64,000 bases of DNA from Oceaniglobus indicus (lineage in GTDB: Bacteria > Pseudomonadota > Alphaproteobacteria > Rhodobacterales > Rhodobacteraceae). The DNA lies in the NCBI RefSeq assembly GCF_002751875.1, contig NZ_NMZM01000003.1:344069-408068 (forward strand), given 5' to 3'. Shown here one piece after another: positions 1 through 14,198 of the stretch (positions within the stretch are counted from its first letter, which is position 1; each line of letters opens with the position of its first letter). The translations under genes were made by a program, and so were the position numbers. The notes under the pieces were generated by a model. That model was given only the letters and a program-made list of their open reading frames with translations. It did not search any database and was not told where the DNA came from.

Positions 1-300
1 CTCAACCCGTTCCAGATGTTTGGGTAGTGATCCGCGATTGGTCTGGCGCGGCTTTGGGGGCCGCACGGGCGCGGTCCGCTCGTCCGCGTCGATCTCGGCT
101 TCCACCTGCGCGATGGCGGTTTCGATATCCTCGAGTTCCAGTTCATACTGGGCCGGGTCAATCTTCTCGGATTTGGCCCCGAAGAGCGCCTTTTTGAACG
201 AGGCGACCAAGGCCTCAAGCCGCGCATTCTGATCCTGCTGCGCACGGATGATCGCCTTCAGTTCGGCAATGTCATCGGGCAATTTGTCAGGCACAGTCAT
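1..300 (-). CDS. tnpC: IS66 transposase TnpC, N-terminal 100 residues (partial)
   Basis: This is the start of the main IS66 transposase; the frame is open to the window edge. The N-terminus begins MTVPDKLPDDIAELKAII and runs into a coiled-coil-like, Glu/Gln-rich stretch with LFGAKSEKI, a hallmark of the IS66 TnpC leader region. It then reaches LPKHLERVE, which matches the segment before the zinc-finger-like domain. The DDE catalytic domain would lie off the window. The ATG at 300-298 is 55 bp after tnpB in the transcript, the usual IS66 order. Confidence 0.85.
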   Translation of the reverse strand, partial: MTVPDKLPDDIAELKAIIRAQQDQNARLEALVASFKKALFGAKSEKIDPAQYELELEDIETAIAQVEAEIDADERTAPVRPPKPRQTNRGSLPKHLERVE

Positions 301-355
301 GCCCCATCTCATAACAAAACAAGGGCGGAATGACCCGCGCAAACGACCCCGTGAG

Positions 356-709
356 TCACTCCGCCGCAGCTGGGGCTGCCACCTCCAAAGGGCGCACGCG
401 CCGCCAATCCAAACCCGCAAACAGCGCCTCAAACTGGGCCGGTTCCAGGCGCATCACCCCGTTCTTGACCGGGGGCCATGTGAAGCTGTTATCCTCAAGC
501 CGCTTGTATGCCATCACCAGCCCACTGCCGTCCCAATAGATCAGCTTCAGCCGATCCGCGCGCTTGGCCCGGAACACATAGACCGACCCATCAAACGGCT
601 TCTGGCGCAGGTGGCTCTGCACCAAAGCGGCCAGCCCATCATGGCCCTTGCGGAAGTCCACCGGATCGCTGGCCACAAAGATCCGGACCGTGTGGGATGG
701 CATGATCAC
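356..709 (-). CDS. tnpB: IS66 accessory protein TnpB
   Basis: This 117-residue protein is the IS66 Orf2 (TnpB) type. Family signatures are VDFRKGHDGLAALV near residue 18, VYVFRAKRADRLKLIYWDG near 43-61, and a C-terminal FEALFAGLDWRR. TnpB is needed with TnpA and TnpC for IS66 transposition, although its biochemical role is unclear. The GTG at 709-707 overlaps the tnpA stop (GTGA), which favours coupled translation. An ATG two codons later (703) is the alternative start. Length is normal for the family. Confidence 0.9.
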   Translation of the reverse strand: MIMPSHTVRIFVASDPVDFRKGHDGLAALVQSHLRQKPFDGSVYVFRAKRADRLKLIYWDGSGLVMAYKRLEDNSFTWPPVKNGVMRLEPAQFEALFAGLDWRRVRPLEVAAPAAAE

Positions 710-1092
710 GTGGCCATGGCCCGCGCGATCTCGGCAATCCGCGCCGCGGGCGTTGCCGCATCAAGACGGACGGTAACATCGTGTCTGATCACATCAATCG
801 TGCTGGCGGACGCGGCAGGCAGAGATCGGGCTAAAGGCGCAGCTGCCTCGATCTCAACGGGCACAAAGTTCATGCCGTCCAAATTGGGCAGAACCAACTT
901 GCCCTGTCGCGCCATCCGCCGCCAGTCAGACACCGTGCTGGGGATCAACTCATACCGCTTGGCAACCGCCTTGACCGTCTCGCCCTCGATCAACGTCTCC
1001 GCCACCACCTGCGCCTTCAATTTAGAAGGCCAATTCCGCTTGCCGTTAGCCCGGCGCGGCATCCTTGCCAGAAACTCGCTTGTAGCTCCCAT
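706..1092 (-). CDS. tnpA: IS66 protein TnpA (helix-turn-helix, IS3-OrfA-like)
   Basis: This 128-residue protein has an N-terminal helix-turn-helix of the transposase type: WPSKLKAQVVAETL, then VKAVAKRYELIPSTVSDWRR. It probably binds the element's ends or assists TnpC. I placed the start at the ATG at 1092-1090 because a GGGGAG ribosome-binding site lies 7 bases upstream; a frame start five codons earlier has no such site. It overlaps tnpB by four bases, as is common in IS66 operons. Confidence 0.85.
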   Translation of the reverse strand: MGATSEFLARMPRRANGKRNWPSKLKAQVVAETLIEGETVKAVAKRYELIPSTVSDWRRMARQGKLVLPNLDGMNFVPVEIEAAAPLARSLPAASASTIDVIRHDVTVRLDAATPAARIAEIARAMAT

Positions 1093-1156
1093 CGAGAAAC
1101 TCCCCACAAATCAAAGAAGCCTCTGAATCGCAGATCAAGCGTCAGCTCGAAAGTGT

Positions 1157-1176
1157 GGGGGTGGCGATACGCTTAC
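1157..1176. repeat. Probable terminal inverted repeat of the IS66 element
   Basis: The sequence reading inward from 1176 begins GTAAGCGTATCGCC, which resembles the conserved GTAAGCG start of IS66 ends. The adjacent octamer at 1177-1184 would be the target-site duplication. The matching copy lies outside the window. The inner boundary of the repeat is approximate. Confidence 0.5.
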
Positions 1177-1197
1177 GGAAATCCGATCCGGGCGCCA

Positions 1198-1225
1198 ATA
1201 AAAAACCCCGCCGAAGCGGGGTTTT
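1198..1225 (-). terminator. Rho-independent terminator of the rpoBC operon
   Basis: On the minus strand a perfect 10-bp stem (1202-1211 with 1216-1225) closes on a TTCG tetraloop and runs directly into a T-rich tract. It lies 25 bp beyond the rpoC stop codon. This is among the clearest terminators in the window. Confidence 0.93.
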
Positions 1226-1250
1226 CCAAGGTTTTCCTGCGGCCGCGCGC

Positions 1251-5489
<4,239 letters not shown>

Positions 5490-5545
5490 CTTTTTTCCTT
5501 ACGAAAAGGGAATGGGCGCGAAGGTGAGGGGTCGGGGCAAGGCCC

Positions 5546-8500
5546 CTATTCCTCGTCCTCCTCCGCATCCAGGAGTTCCATGTTGAGACCCAGACCGCGG
5601 ACCTCCTTGACCAGAACGTTGAACGATTCCGGCACGCCGGCCTCGAAGTTGTCCTCGCCCTTGACGATGCTCTCGTAGACCTTGGTGCGGCCCGCGACAT
5701 CGTCCGACTTGACCGTCAGCATTTCCTGCAAGGTATAGGCGGCGCCATAGGCTTCCAGCGCCCAGACCTCCATCTCGCCGAAACGCTGTCCGCCGAACTG
5801 CGCCTTGCCGCCCAGCGGTTGCTGGGTAACGAGGCTGTAGGGTCCGGTCGACCGCGCGTGGATCTTGTCGTCGACAAGGTGGTGCAGCTTCAGCAGGTAT
5901 TTGACACCCACCGTCACCTTGCGGCTGAACTCCTCGCCGGTGCGGCCGTCGAACAGGCGCGACTGGCCGGACGTGTCGAATCCCGCACGCTTGAGCGAGT
6001 CGTTCACGTCTGCCTCTTTTGCACCGTCAAAGACCGGCGTGGCGATCGGAACACCCTTGCGCACCGCGCTTGCGGCTTCCAGCATCCGGTCCTCGTCCAT
6101 GTCGTGCAGCACTTCGTCATGCACGTCGTCGCCATAGGCGATCCGCATGGCTTCGCGCACCGGGGTCATGTCGCCGTTGCGGCGGTAATCTTCCAGTGCC
6201 TCGTCCACCTTCAGGGCAAGACCGCGGGCGGCCCATCCCATGTGGGTTTCGAGGATCTGACCGACGTTCATCCGCGACGGAACGCCCAGCGGGTTCAGCA
6301 CGAAATCGACCGGCGTGCCGTCTTCGAGGAACGGCATGTCCTCCATCGGGACCACCTTGGAAATCACGCCCTTGTTGCCGTGACGGCCGGCCATCTTGTC
6401 GCCCGGCTGCAGCTTGCGCTTCACCGCGACGAACACCTTGACCATCTTCATGACACCCGGCGGCAGGTCATCGCCACGGCGCACTTTTTCGACCTTGTCC
6501 TCGAACCGGGCGTCCAGCGCCTTTTTCTGGATGTCGAACTGGGTGTGCAGCGCCTCGACCTGGGCGGCTTCCTGCTCTTCCTCGAGGGCAAGCTGCCACC
6601 ACTGGCCACGGCTCAGCTGGTTGTCCAGCAGTTCCGCCGTGATGGTGCCGCCGGACTTGACGCCCTTCGGACCCTTCACCGCGACCCGGCCTTCGATCAT
6701 GCCACGCAGACGGGCATAGATGTTCCGCTCGAGGATCGTCAGCTCGTCGTCCCGGTCACGGGCCAGGCGTTCGACCTCTTCCCGCTCGATCTGCAACGCA
6801 CGTTCGTCCTTCTCGACGCCGTGACGGTTGAACACGCGCACTTCGACAACCGTGCCGAAATCGCCGGGGGGCAGACGCAGGGACGTGTCGCGCACATCAC
6901 TTGCCTTTTCCCCGAAGATCGCGCGCAGCAGCTTTTCTTCCGGTGTCATCGGGCTTTCGCCCTTGGGCGTGATCTTGCCCACCAGAATGTCCGCCGGTCC
7001 GACCTCGGCGCCGATATAGACGATACCGGCCTCGTCGAGGTTGCGCAGGGCTTCCTCGCCGACGTTCGGGATATCGCGCGTGATCTCTTCCGGTCCCAGT
7101 TTCGTGTCGCGGGCCGCCACTTCGAATTCGTCGATGTGGATCGACGTGAACACGTCGTCGCGGGTGATCCGCTCGGAAATCAGGATCGAGTCCTCGTAGT
7201 TGTAACCGTTCCACGGCATGAACGCGACGACCACGTTCTTGCCAAGGGCCAGTTCCCCCATGTCGGTGGACGGACCGTCGGCGATCACCTCGTTCTTCTG
7301 AACCGTATCGCCCACCTTCACCAGCGGACGCTGGTTGATGCAGGTGTTCTGGTTCGAACGCTGGAACTTGCGCAGGCCATAGATGTCGACCCCGGCATCG
7401 CCAAGCTCGAGATCTTCGGTGGCGCGCACGACGATGCGGGTGGCGTCGACCTGGTCGATGATGCCGCCACGCTTGGCCATGATCGCGGCGCCGGAATCCC
7501 GGGCCACGACCTCTTCGATGCCGGTGCCCACGAAGGGTGCCTCGGCCTGCAACAGCGGAACCGCCTGACGTTGCATGTTCGACCCCATGAGGGCGCGGTT
7601 GGCGTCGTCGTTTTCAAGGAACGGAATCAGCGATGCCGCGACCGAAACCAGCTGTTTCGGCGACACGTCGATCAGATCGACCGAATCCGACGGCGCCAGC
7701 ATGTAGTCGCCGGACTGCCGGGTCGAAACCAGTTCGTTCACGAACCTCATGTCGCTGTCGAGGTTGGCGTTCGCCTGCGCCACGGTGTGACGCATTTCCT
7801 CGGTCGCGGACATGTAGTGGACTTCGTCCGTCACCTGGCCGTCCTTGACCACGCGATAGGGCGTTTCGATGAATCCGTACTTGTTCACGCGCGCAAAGGT
7901 CGCGAGCGAGTTGATCAGACCGATGTTCGGGCCTTCCGGCGTTTCGATCGGGCACATCCGGCCATAGTGGGTCGGGTGCACGTCGCGCACTTCGAAACCG
8001 GCGCGCTCGCGGGTCAGACCGCCCGGCCCGAGAGCCGACAGGCGCCGCTTGTGCGTCACTTCCGACAGCGGGTTCGTCTGGTCCATGAACTGCGACAGCT
8101 GCGACGAGCCGAAGAATTCGCGCACGGCGGCGGCAGCGGGTTTCGCGTTGATCAGGTCCTGCGGCATCACGGTGTCGATTTCGACCGACGACATGCGTTC
8201 CTTGATCGCACGCTCCATCCGCAGAAGGCCGACGCGATACTGGTTCTCCATCAGCTCACCGACCGACCGCACCCGGCGATTGCCCAGGTGGTCGATGTCA
8301 TCGATGTCGCCACGTCCGTCGCGCAGATCGACCAGCGCCTTGATGCAGGCGACGATGTCTTCGCGGCGCAGCGTGCGCACGGTGTCTTCGGCATCCAGGT
8401 CCAGACGCATGTTCATCTTGACCCGGCCGACGGCCGACAGGTCGTACCGCTCGGGGTCGAAGAACAGGGTGTCGAACAGGTTCGACGCGGCTTCCACGGT

Positions 8501-9688
8501 GGGCGGCTCGCCCGGGCGCATCACGCGGTAGATATCCATGAGCGCGGTATCGCGGCCCATGTTCTTGTCCGCCGCCATCGTGTTGCGCATGTAGGGGCCG
8601 TGGTTGACGTTGTCGATGTCAAGGCAGGGGATCTCGGTGATCCCGGCGTCAAGCAATTCCTTCAGCGTCCCGCCCGTGACGTCGCCGTTCTTGTCGACTT
8701 CCCAGGTCAGTTCATCGCCGGCCTCGACATAGATCGCGCCGGTTTCCTCGTTGATGATGTCCTTGGCCACGAACCGGCCGACGATCTGGTCGAACGGGAT
8801 CATCAGGTTCTTGACCTGATTGTCGTCGATCAGCTTCTTGACTGCCCGCGGCGTGACCTTCTTGCCCGCCTCGGCGATCACTTCGCCGCTGTCGGCATCC
8901 ACAAGGTCGTGCCCCGGACGGGTGCCGCGCACGCGTTCGGGGAAGAACTTGGTCACCCAGCCGCGGTTCTGCTTCAGCGTGAAGGTCACGGTATCGTAAT
9001 ACGCATCCATGATCGCTTCCTGGTCCAGCCCGAGGGCATAGAGCAGGGTCGTCACCGGCAGCTTGCGGCGACGGTCGATCCGGCAGAACACGATATCCTT
9101 GGCGTCGAACTCGAAATCCAGCCACGATCCGCGATAGGGGATGATGCGGCAGGCGAACAGCAACTTGCCCGAGCTGTGCGTCTTGCCCTTGTCGTGATCG
9201 AAGAACACACCGGGCGAACGGTGCATCTGCGACACGATCACGCGTTCGGTGCCGTTCACGACGAAGGTGCCGTTCTGGGTCATCAGGGGCATGTCGCCCA
9301 TGAAGACGTCCTGTTCCTTGATGTCCTTGACCGACTTGGCGCCGGTGTCCTCGTCCACATCGAACACGATCAGACGCAGCGTCACTTTCAGCGGCGCGGC
9401 ATAGGTCATGTCACGCTGCTGACACTCCTCGACGTCATACTTGGGCTTTTCCAGCTCGTACTTGACGAACTCCAGAACGGCCGTCTCGTTGAAGTCCTTG
9501 ATCGGAAAGACGGATTGGAAGACACCCTTGATGCCTTCGCCGTCCATCGGCTGGTCCTGATCGCCCGAGCGCAGGAACAGGTCATAGGACGATTTCTGAA
9601 CCTCGATGAGGTTCGGCATTTCCAGCACTTCGCGGATTTTGCCATAATATTTACGGAGGCGTTTCTGGCCGAGGAACGTCGTAGCCAT
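5546..9688 (-). CDS. rpoB: DNA-directed RNA polymerase subunit beta
   Basis: This 1380-residue protein is the second large RNA polymerase subunit. The rifampicin-binding region is intact and of susceptible type: [20 protein letters not shown], then [12 protein letters not shown], then a long conserved run ending PEGPNIGLI. The C-terminal section contains [13 protein letters not shown] and [20 protein letters not shown], the universal contacts with the active centre and beta'. The start is at [18 protein letters not shown]. It is preceded by a 239-bp spacer carrying an inverted repeat and is cotranscribed with rpoC. Confidence 0.99.
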   Translation of the reverse strand: MATTFLGQKRLRKYYGKIREVLEMPNLIEVQKSSYDLFLRSGDQDQPMDGEGIKGVFQSVFPIKDFNETAVLEFVKYELEKPKYDVEECQQRDMTYAAPLKVTLRLIVFDVDEDTGAKSVKDIKEQDVFMGDMPLMTQNGTFVVNGTERVIVSQMHRSPGVFFDHDKGKTHSSGKLLFACRIIPYRGSWLDFEFDAKDIVFCRIDRRRKLPVTTLLYALGLDQEAIMDAYYDTVTFTLKQNRGWVTKFFPERVRGTRPGHDLVDADSGEVIAEAGKKVTPRAVKKLIDDNQVKNLMIPFDQIVGRFVAKDIINEETGAIYVEAGDELTWEVDKNGDVTGGTLKELLDAGITEIPCLDIDNVNHGPYMRNTMAADKNMGRDTALMDIYRVMRPGEPPTVEAASNLFDTLFFDPERYDLSAVGRVKMNMRLDLDAEDTVRTLRREDIVACIKALVDLRDGRGDIDDIDHLGNRRVRSVGELMENQYRVGLLRMERAIKERMSSVEIDTVMPQDLINAKPAAAAVREFFGSSQLSQFMDQTNPLSEVTHKRRLSALGPGGLTRERAGFEVRDVHPTHYGRMCPIETPEGPNIGLINSLATFARVNKYGFIETPYRVVKDGQVTDEVHYMSATEEMRHTVAQANANLDSDMRFVNELVSTRQSGDYMLAPSDSVDLIDVSPKQLVSVAASLIPFLENDDANRALMGSNMQRQAVPLLQAEAPFVGTGIEEVVARDSGAAIMAKRGGIIDQVDATRIVVRATEDLELGDAGVDIYGLRKFQRSNQNTCINQRPLVKVGDTVQKNEVIADGPSTDMGELALGKNVVVAFMPWNGYNYEDSILISERITRDDVFTSIHIDEFEVAARDTKLGPEEITRDIPNVGEEALRNLDEAGIVYIGAEVGPADILVGKITPKGESPMTPEEKLLRAIFGEKASDVRDTSLRLPPGDFGTVVEVRVFNRHGVEKDERALQIEREEVERLARDRDDELTILERNIYARLRGMIEGRVAVKGPKGVKSGGTITAELLDNQLSRGQWWQLALEEEQEAAQVEALHTQFDIQKKALDARFEDKVEKVRRGDDLPPGVMKMVKVFVAVKRKLQPGDKMAGRHGNKGVISKVVPMEDMPFLEDGTPVDFVLNPLGVPSRMNVGQILETHMGWAARGLALKVDEALEDYRRNGDMTPVREAMRIAYGDDVHDEVLHDMDEDRMLEAASAVRKGVPIATPVFDGAKEADVNDSLKRAGFDTSGQSRLFDGRTGEEFSRKVTVGVKYLLKLHHLVDDKIHARSTGPYSLVTQQPLGGKAQFGGQRFGEMEVWALEAYGAAYTLQEMLTVKSDDVAGRTKVYESIVKGEDNFEAGVPESFNVLVKEVRGLGLNMELLDAEEDEE

Positions 9689-9858
9689 GTGGTAGGCACC
9701 TTTCTTTTCGCAGGCGCAGCGCCGGTGGGCGGCGGCGATACACCCTCACGAAACAGCGGGTTCAGATCAATACCTGGTCACCTTCCCACAGGTGACCTCC
9801 CGATCCTGAACCGCGGCTTGGGAAAGGCTGATCGCATCAGCCCTTCCCGAGACGCGGG

Positions 9859-9891
9859 CGGCTGGCCCCGGATCATGTCCGGAGCCAGCCG
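9859..9891 (-). promoter_or_regulatory. Inverted repeat in the rplL-rpoB spacer (possible attenuator)
   Basis: A 14-position stem with one mismatch (9859-9872 against 9878-9891) and a 5-base loop lies between rplL and rpoB. No T-run follows it on the minus strand, so it is not a classical terminator there. Many bacteria attenuate or process RNA in this spacer to lower rpoBC output relative to ribosomal proteins. That role is inferred from position only. Confidence 0.5.
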
Positions 9892-9927
9892 TTTCTTACG
9901 GTGCCGCACCCGCAGGCGCGGACACGA

Positions 9928-10308
9928 TCACTTCAGTTCGACCTCGGCGCCGGCTGCTTCCAGCTTGCCCTTGATCTCTTCGGCTTCGGCTTTCGAAACC
10001 TGCTCCTTGACGGCCTTGCCGCCGGCCTCGACCAGGTCCTTGGCTTCTTTCAGGCCAAGACCGGTGATGCCGCGCACTTCCTTGATCACGTTGATCTTCT
10101 GAGCGCCGGCGCTCTTCAGGATCACGTCGAATTCGGTCTGCTCTTCAGCAGCCGCACCGCCACCACCGTCGGCCGGTCCGGCCATCATCACGGCGCCGCC
10201 AGCGGCGGGCTCGATGCCATACTCGTCCTTGAGGATGGTTTTCAGTTCTTGTGCCTCGAGAAGGGTCAGACCCACGATCTCTTCAGCCAGTTTTTTCAGA
10301 TCAGCCAT
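9928..10308 (-). CDS. rplL: 50S ribosomal protein L7/L12
   Basis: This 126-residue stalk protein recruits translational GTPases to the ribosome. The N-terminal dimerisation domain ([20 protein letters not shown]) is followed by an Ala/Gly-rich hinge. The globular domain contains [18 protein letters not shown] and [16 protein letters not shown] chose the ATG at 10308: a longer in-frame start would add 17 residues with no family counterpart. It follows rplJ by about 70 bp in the L10 operon. Confidence 0.98.
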   Translation of the reverse strand: MADLKKLAEEIVGLTLLEAQELKTILKDEYGIEPAAGGAVMMAGPADGGGGAAAEEQTEFDVILKSAGAQKINVIKEVRGITGLGLKEAKDLVEAGGKAVKEQVSKAEAEEIKGKLEAAGAEVELK

Positions 10309-10377
10309 TTTGCTTTCCGTTCTTTCAGATGTGTTCCAACGTGCGATTTGACAACCCACACGGTTCGGACAATTGCG

Positions 10378-10896
10378 TTACGCGGCTTCGCCACGCTCCT
10401 CGATGGTCGAGAGGATGCTCGCGATGTTGCTTGCAGGCGCGCCAATGGCCCCGGCGATGTTGCTGGCAGGCGCAGCGATGCAACCGACGATCGAAGCGAT
10501 AAGCTCCTCACGCGACGGCATTGCGGCGACGGCTTTGACACCGGCAGGATCAAGTGCCGTTTCGCCCATCGCACCACCGAGAATCTCAAACTTGGGATTC
10601 CCCTTGGCGTAATCCTGGGCCACCTTGGCGGCAGCCACCGGATCTTCCGAATAGGACAGAACGGTCATGCCCGTGAGCAGGTCGGCGATGGAAGACACCG
10701 CTTTCCCGTCAAGGGCGATCTTGGCGAGCTTGTTCTTGGCAACGCGTACGGATCCGCCTGCCTGGCGCATTTGCGCCCGCAGATCCTGCATCTCGGCAAC
10801 TGTCATTCCCGCGTAGTGGGCTACCACGACGACGCCAGAGCTTTCGAAGATCTGGCCGAGTTCCTCGACCACTTTCTCTTTCTGGGCTCTATCCAC
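10378..10896 (-). CDS. rplJ: 50S ribosomal protein L10
   Basis: This 172-residue protein is the base of the ribosomal stalk and binds L7/L12 dimers through its C-terminal helix. It begins [20 protein letters not shown], with the conserved [18 protein letters not shown] next. An Ala/Pro-rich segment ([19 protein letters not shown]) precedes the L12-binding tail. In many bacteria the L10-L12 complex represses its own leader RNA; the 242-bp untranslated stretch upstream could serve that purpose. Confidence 0.98.
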   Translation of the reverse strand: MDRAQKEKVVEELGQIFESSGVVVVAHYAGMTVAEMQDLRAQMRQAGGSVRVAKNKLAKIALDGKAVSSIADLLTGMTVLSYSEDPVAAAKVAQDYAKGNPKFEILGGAMGETALDPAGVKAVAAMPSREELIASIVGCIAAPASNIAGAIGAPASNIASILSTIEERGEAA

Positions 10897-11138
10897 AGTT
10901 TCACTCCAAGTTTGGAAGGGTCACCCCCTCCGGCTCTCATTAACCCCCGCTTGCGCGAAGGATCGGGTCCGGATCACGGGTCCCGAGGCCAAAACCGCCC
11001 GAGGGTCGAAACCCCCTGAAAGTTCGTCTCGCTTCCCATCTCGGGAAGGATTTAGCGGGGTTGCCCCCTACCCTCCGTCTCGGACAGAACAGGGCCGGAC
11101 GGCCCTGCCATTGGCGGGCCGAAGCCCGCCAAATCTCA
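10897..11138 (-). promoter_or_regulatory. rplA-rplJ intergenic leader with two tandem hairpins
   Basis: This 242-bp gene-free stretch separates rplA from rplJ. Two perfect hairpins follow the rplA stop in transcript order: a 9-bp stem on a TTCG loop (11111-11132), then a 7-bp stem (11090-11107) followed by TTCT. The remainder is the position where an L10 leader and a second promoter are normally found. I did not fold it against the L10-leader covariance model, so autoregulation is an inference. Confidence 0.5.
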
Positions 11139-11837
11139 TCAGTTGCCGGTCGCGTTCGCGACGTCGACGGTCACGCCCGGACCCATGGAGGACGTCAGGT
11201 GGACACCCTTCATGTAGGTGCCCTTGGCACCCGTGGGACGGGCCTTGCCGACGGCATCCACGAAGGCGCGGACGTTTTCGGCCAGCTTGGCTTCGTCGAA
11301 CGATGCCTTGCCGATGCCGGCATGGATCACGCCGGCCTTCTCGGCCTTGAACTGGACCTGACCGCCCTTGGCCGCCTCGACGGCTTCCTTGACGTCCATG
11401 GTCACGGTGCCGATCTTGGGGTTCGGCATCAGGTTGCGCGGGCCCAGGATCTTGCCCAGACGGCCGACGATCGGCATCATGTCGGGCGTGGCGATGCAAC
11501 GGTCGAAGTCGATCTTGCCGCCCTGGATCTGTTCCATGAGATCCTCGGCCCCGACGATGTCGGCGCCGGCTGCGGTCGCTTCATCCGCCTTGGCGCCGCG
11601 GGCGAACACCGCCACGCGGACGCTTTTGCCCGTGCCGTTGGGCAAGGTCACCGTGCCACGCACCATCTGGTCTGCGTGCCGCGGATCAACGCCGAGGTTC
11701 ATCGAAATCTCGATCGTCTCGTCGAATTTCGCGGTGGCGTTCGACTTCACCAGCTTGACGGCGTCCTCGACACTGAGGTTGCGCTTGTCGGCGACAGCTT
11801 CACGGGCGGCGCGGATTCTTTTTCCAAGCTTTGCCAT
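11139..11837 (-). CDS. rplA: 50S ribosomal protein L1
   Basis: This 232-residue protein forms the mobile L1 stalk that helps release E-site tRNA; in other bacteria it also represses its own operon. Signatures are [20 protein letters not shown] at the start, then [20 protein letters not shown] and [20 protein letters not shown] near the C-terminus. Its ATG shares one base with the rplK stop (TAATG), so translation of the pair is probably coupled. Confidence 0.98.
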   Translation of the reverse strand: MAKLGKRIRAAREAVADKRNLSVEDAVKLVKSNATAKFDETIEISMNLGVDPRHADQMVRGTVTLPNGTGKSVRVAVFARGAKADEATAAGADIVGAEDLMEQIQGGKIDFDRCIATPDMMPIVGRLGKILGPRNLMPNPKIGTVTMDVKEAVEAAKGGQVQFKAEKAGVIHAGIGKASFDEAKLAENVRAFVDAVGKARPTGAKGTYMKGVHLTSSMGPGVTVDVANATGN

Positions 11838-12262
11838 TACTTTACCTCGATGCCCATGGATTTTGCGGACCCGACGATGATCTTCATCGCGCTTTCGACG
11901 TCGGTCGCGCTCAGATCCTTCATCTTGGCTTCGGCGATTTCGCGCACCTGCTTGACGGTGATCGTGCCGACGGTTTCACGGCTGGGCAGCTTGCCGCCCG
12001 ACTTCAGCTTCGCCGCCTTCTTCAGGAAATAGGACGCCGGCGGCGTCTTGATGTCCATCGTGAAGGACTTGTCCTGGTAATAGGTGATGACCGTCGGGCA
12101 AGGTGCGCCCGGCTCAAGCTCCTGCGTCTTGGCGTTGAACGCCTTGCAGAATTCCATGATGTTGATGCCGCGCTGACCCAATGCCGGGCCGACGGGCGGC
12201 GACGGGTTGGCTTGCCCCGCCTTCACTTGCAGCTTCAGGCTGCCGATCTTCTTCTTGGCCAT
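11837..12262 (-). CDS. rplK: 50S ribosomal protein L11
   Basis: This 141-residue protein sits in the GTPase-associated centre and is needed for RelA activation. The N-terminal domain has [20 protein letters not shown] and [17 protein letters not shown], the thiostrepton-region signature. The C-terminal RNA-binding domain has [17 protein letters not shown] and [17 protein letters not shown]. It overlaps rplA by one base, and 136 bp separate it from nusG upstream. Confidence 0.98.
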   Translation of the reverse strand: MAKKKIGSLKLQVKAGQANPSPPVGPALGQRGINIMEFCKAFNAKTQELEPGAPCPTVITYYQDKSFTMDIKTPPASYFLKKAAKLKSGGKLPSRETVGTITVKQVREIAEAKMKDLSATDVESAMKIIVGSAKSMGIEVK

Positions 12263-12398
12263 CTGGCCTCTCCTTTATCGCGGCAGAACCGGGTCTGCCC
12301 TACAACTGATCCGGGACAGGATCATGGGTTGCGGTGGTTCGGTCCGGCCGCGGCCGCACCTCCCACCTCGATCGCCGCCCCGAACCGGGCGGCGCACA

Positions 12399-12932
12399 TC
12401 AGGATGACTTGGTCACCTGGGTGAATTCCAACTCGATCGGGGTCGCCCGACCGAAAATCGACACCGTGACCTTCAGGCGCTGATTCTCGTCGTCCACGCT
12501 GTCGACCATGCCCTCGAAGCCTTCGAAGGGTCCGTCGTTCACCGACACCTTTTCGCCGATGTCAAAGGCGATCAGGGTGCGCGGCGCGTTCTCGTTTTCC
12601 TCGACGCGGTTCAGGATCTGGTTCACCTCGGCATCGCGCATCGGCATCGGCCGCCCCTGCGGTCCGAGAAAGCCGGTCACGCGGTTGATCGATGAAATCA
12701 GGTGATAGCCCCGATCGCTCATCTCCATGCGCACCAGAACATAACCGGGCATGAAGCGACGCTCGGTCGGCACCTTCTTGCCGCGGCGGATCTCGATCAC
12801 CTCTTCGGTCGGCACCAGAACCTCGTCGATTTCGTCCTCGAGGCCCTTCTCGGCGACCTCGGTGCGAATCTGTTCGGCGATCTTCTTCTCGAAATTCGAG
12901 AGAACACTAACCGAGTACCACCGCTTCGCCAT
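12399..12932 (-). CDS. nusG: Transcription termination/antitermination protein NusG
   Basis: This 177-residue elongation factor binds RNA polymerase through its NGN domain and Rho or ribosomal S10 through its KOW domain. The NGN domain runs from KRWYSVSVLSNFEKKIAEQI through RRFMPGYVLVRMEM. The KOW motif is near the C-terminus (IGEKVSVNDGPFEGFEGMV). I chose the ATG at 12932, giving MAKRWYSV; a start 11 codons earlier adds a tail without family support. It lies between secE and rplK, its standard position. Confidence 0.97.
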   Translation of the reverse strand: MAKRWYSVSVLSNFEKKIAEQIRTEVAEKGLEDEIDEVLVPTEEVIEIRRGKKVPTERRFMPGYVLVRMEMSDRGYHLISSINRVTGFLGPQGRPMPMRDAEVNQILNRVEENENAPRTLIAFDIGEKVSVNDGPFEGFEGMVDSVDDENQRLKVTVSIFGRATPIELEFTQVTKSS

Positions 12933-13111
12933 TGTTCCAGTCGCCTTTGCCTTGTCCGGCACCATGCCGGATATGTCTTAAATTCCGGGCAATCACACCG
13001 CCCTGCCCCAACACAAATCGGCGTGCCGCACGAATCGTGGCACGCCTGCTTCGGGAAACGCCGCTTCGGATAACGCCGCACAGGCCCGAATTCAAGGGCC
13101 GATCATGGATT

Positions 13112-13312
13112 TCAGCCGAACATGCCCAGAACCGCCTTCAACCCCGTGCGGATCACCAGATCGACGCCGAAGAAAAAAATCGCCGTGATGGTCGCCATGA
13201 TGAACACCATCACCGTGGTCAACAGCACTTCGCGGCGGGTCGGCCAGACGACCTTGGCCACTTCGGCGCGCACCTGCTGAAGAAACTGAACGGGATTCGT
13301 TCTGGTGGCCAT
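13112..13312 (-). CDS. secE: Preprotein translocase subunit SecE
   Basis: This 66-residue, single-span inner-membrane protein clamps SecY in the Sec channel. It has the short single-TM form typical of alphaproteobacteria. The amphipathic stretch VRAEVAKVVWPTRREVL precedes the membrane helix TTVMVFIMATITAIFFFGVD. The ATG at 13312 gives MATRTNPVQFLQQ, which matches family length. An upstream in-frame start would add 35 residues running toward the tRNA and is rejected. It is the first protein gene after tRNA-Trp. Confidence 0.95.
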   Translation of the reverse strand: MATRTNPVQFLQQVRAEVAKVVWPTRREVLLTTVMVFIMATITAIFFFGVDLVIRTGLKAVLGMFG

Positions 13313-13441
13313 GTCTGAACTTTCTCGCTGCTGATCGGGCGCGCAGATGCCCGCCCTGCCGCATGTAAACAACTCCGGCGTCGCAAACAAGTGCGACACG
13401 GACGTTCCAGTCACCATGACGGCGAACTGTGATGGATGGTC

Positions 13442-13517
13442 TGGCAGGGGCTAAGGGACTCGAACCCATGACCCTCGGTTTTGGAGACCGATGCTCTACC
13501 AACTGAGCTAAACCCCT
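13442..13517 (-). tRNA. tRNA-Trp (anticodon CCA)
   Basis: The minus strand folds as a 76-nt cloverleaf. The acceptor stem is AGGGGTT with AGCCCCT, the D-arm GCTCAGTTGGTAGAGC, and the anticodon arm TCGGT-CTCCAAA-ACCGA with anticodon CCA. The T-loop is TTCGAGT. The discriminator G is followed by a genomically encoded CCA end (13444-13442). The second T-stem pair appears to be a T-T mismatch. tRNA-Trp immediately before secE is the common alphaproteobacterial arrangement. Confidence 0.96.
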
Positions 13518-13657
13518 AGACCGGGATGTGCCTAAATCGGTTGCGCGCGGAAATCAAGGGCCCTTGGACAGATCGGCGCCGAAACTCCCTTCGGAACTTG
13601 GCCCGTGGCTGTCGTGTTGACCCGCCAAGCATCAAAGCAATCAACCGGAGGCACACC

Positions 13658-14155
13658 ATGCCGATGAACAACCTCAAGGACGTCTACCTGGACCAGCTCC
13701 AGGACCTCTACAGCGCCAACAAGCAATCCATGGAAGCGACGACAAAGCTGGGGCGCGCCGCCACCGACAAGGAGCTGAGCGAGGCCCTGATCGCGGGCAC
13801 CACCGGCATCAGCGACGGGATGGATGCCATCACCCGCATCTGCAACGATCACGGTGTCGATCCCAACGGCGAGCACTGCAAGGGTATGGAAGGGCTGGTC
13901 AAGGAAGCGCGCGCCCATGCGCTGGATCAGGAGTTCGGCGACGACGATACACGCGACGCGATGATCATCACCCAGTATCAGCGGATGGTGCACTACGGGC
14001 TGGCCGGCTACGGCTGCCTGGTGGCCTTCGCCAACCGCCTGGGCCTGGATGGTGATGCTGCCGTGCTTCAGCAGTGTCTGGACAAGACCTATGACGGCGA
14101 CCGCCACATGACGCAAATCGCGACCAAGGGCGGCGTCAATGAATCCGCGGCCTGA
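13658..14155 (+). CDS. YciE/YciF-like DUF892 ferritin-fold protein
   Basis: This 165-residue, all-helical protein is of the DUF892 type (YciE/YciF), a ferritin-like four-helix fold linked in enterobacteria to stress. Recognisable features are LKDVYLDQLQDLYSANKQ at the start, a conserved metal-site-like Glu/His pattern (DQEFGDD, then YQRMVHYGLAGYGC), and a helical C-terminus. The start at 13658 has a CGGAGG ribosome-binding site. It is the only plus-strand gene in the first 19.9 kb and is transcribed divergently from the tRNA-Trp operon. Ferroxidase activity is not established. Confidence 0.82.
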   Translation: MPMNNLKDVYLDQLQDLYSANKQSMEATTKLGRAATDKELSEALIAGTTGISDGMDAITRICNDHGVDPNGEHCKGMEGLVKEARAHALDQEFGDDDTRDAMIITQYQRMVHYGLAGYGCLVAFANRLGLDGDAAVLQQCLDKTYDGDRHMTQIATKGGVNESAA

Positions 14156-14198
14156 CGTGTTAGGGGGATCGGGTGCATAAGCTCCCCATCCCTGCCCC

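Larger units (their letters stand above)
1..1176 (-). mobile_element. IS66-family insertion sequence (partial, cut by window edge)
   Basis: Three consecutive minus-strand ORFs match the tnpA-tnpB-tnpC layout of IS66 elements. Upstream of tnpA the element appears to end at GCTTAC (1171-1176). Read inward this is GTAAGC, the terminal sequence I know for IS66-type inverted repeats. The other end lies outside the window, so the inverted repeat and the usual 8-bp target duplication cannot be confirmed. The element sits about 20 bp beyond the rpoC terminator, so it does not interrupt the RNA polymerase operon. Confidence 0.85.
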
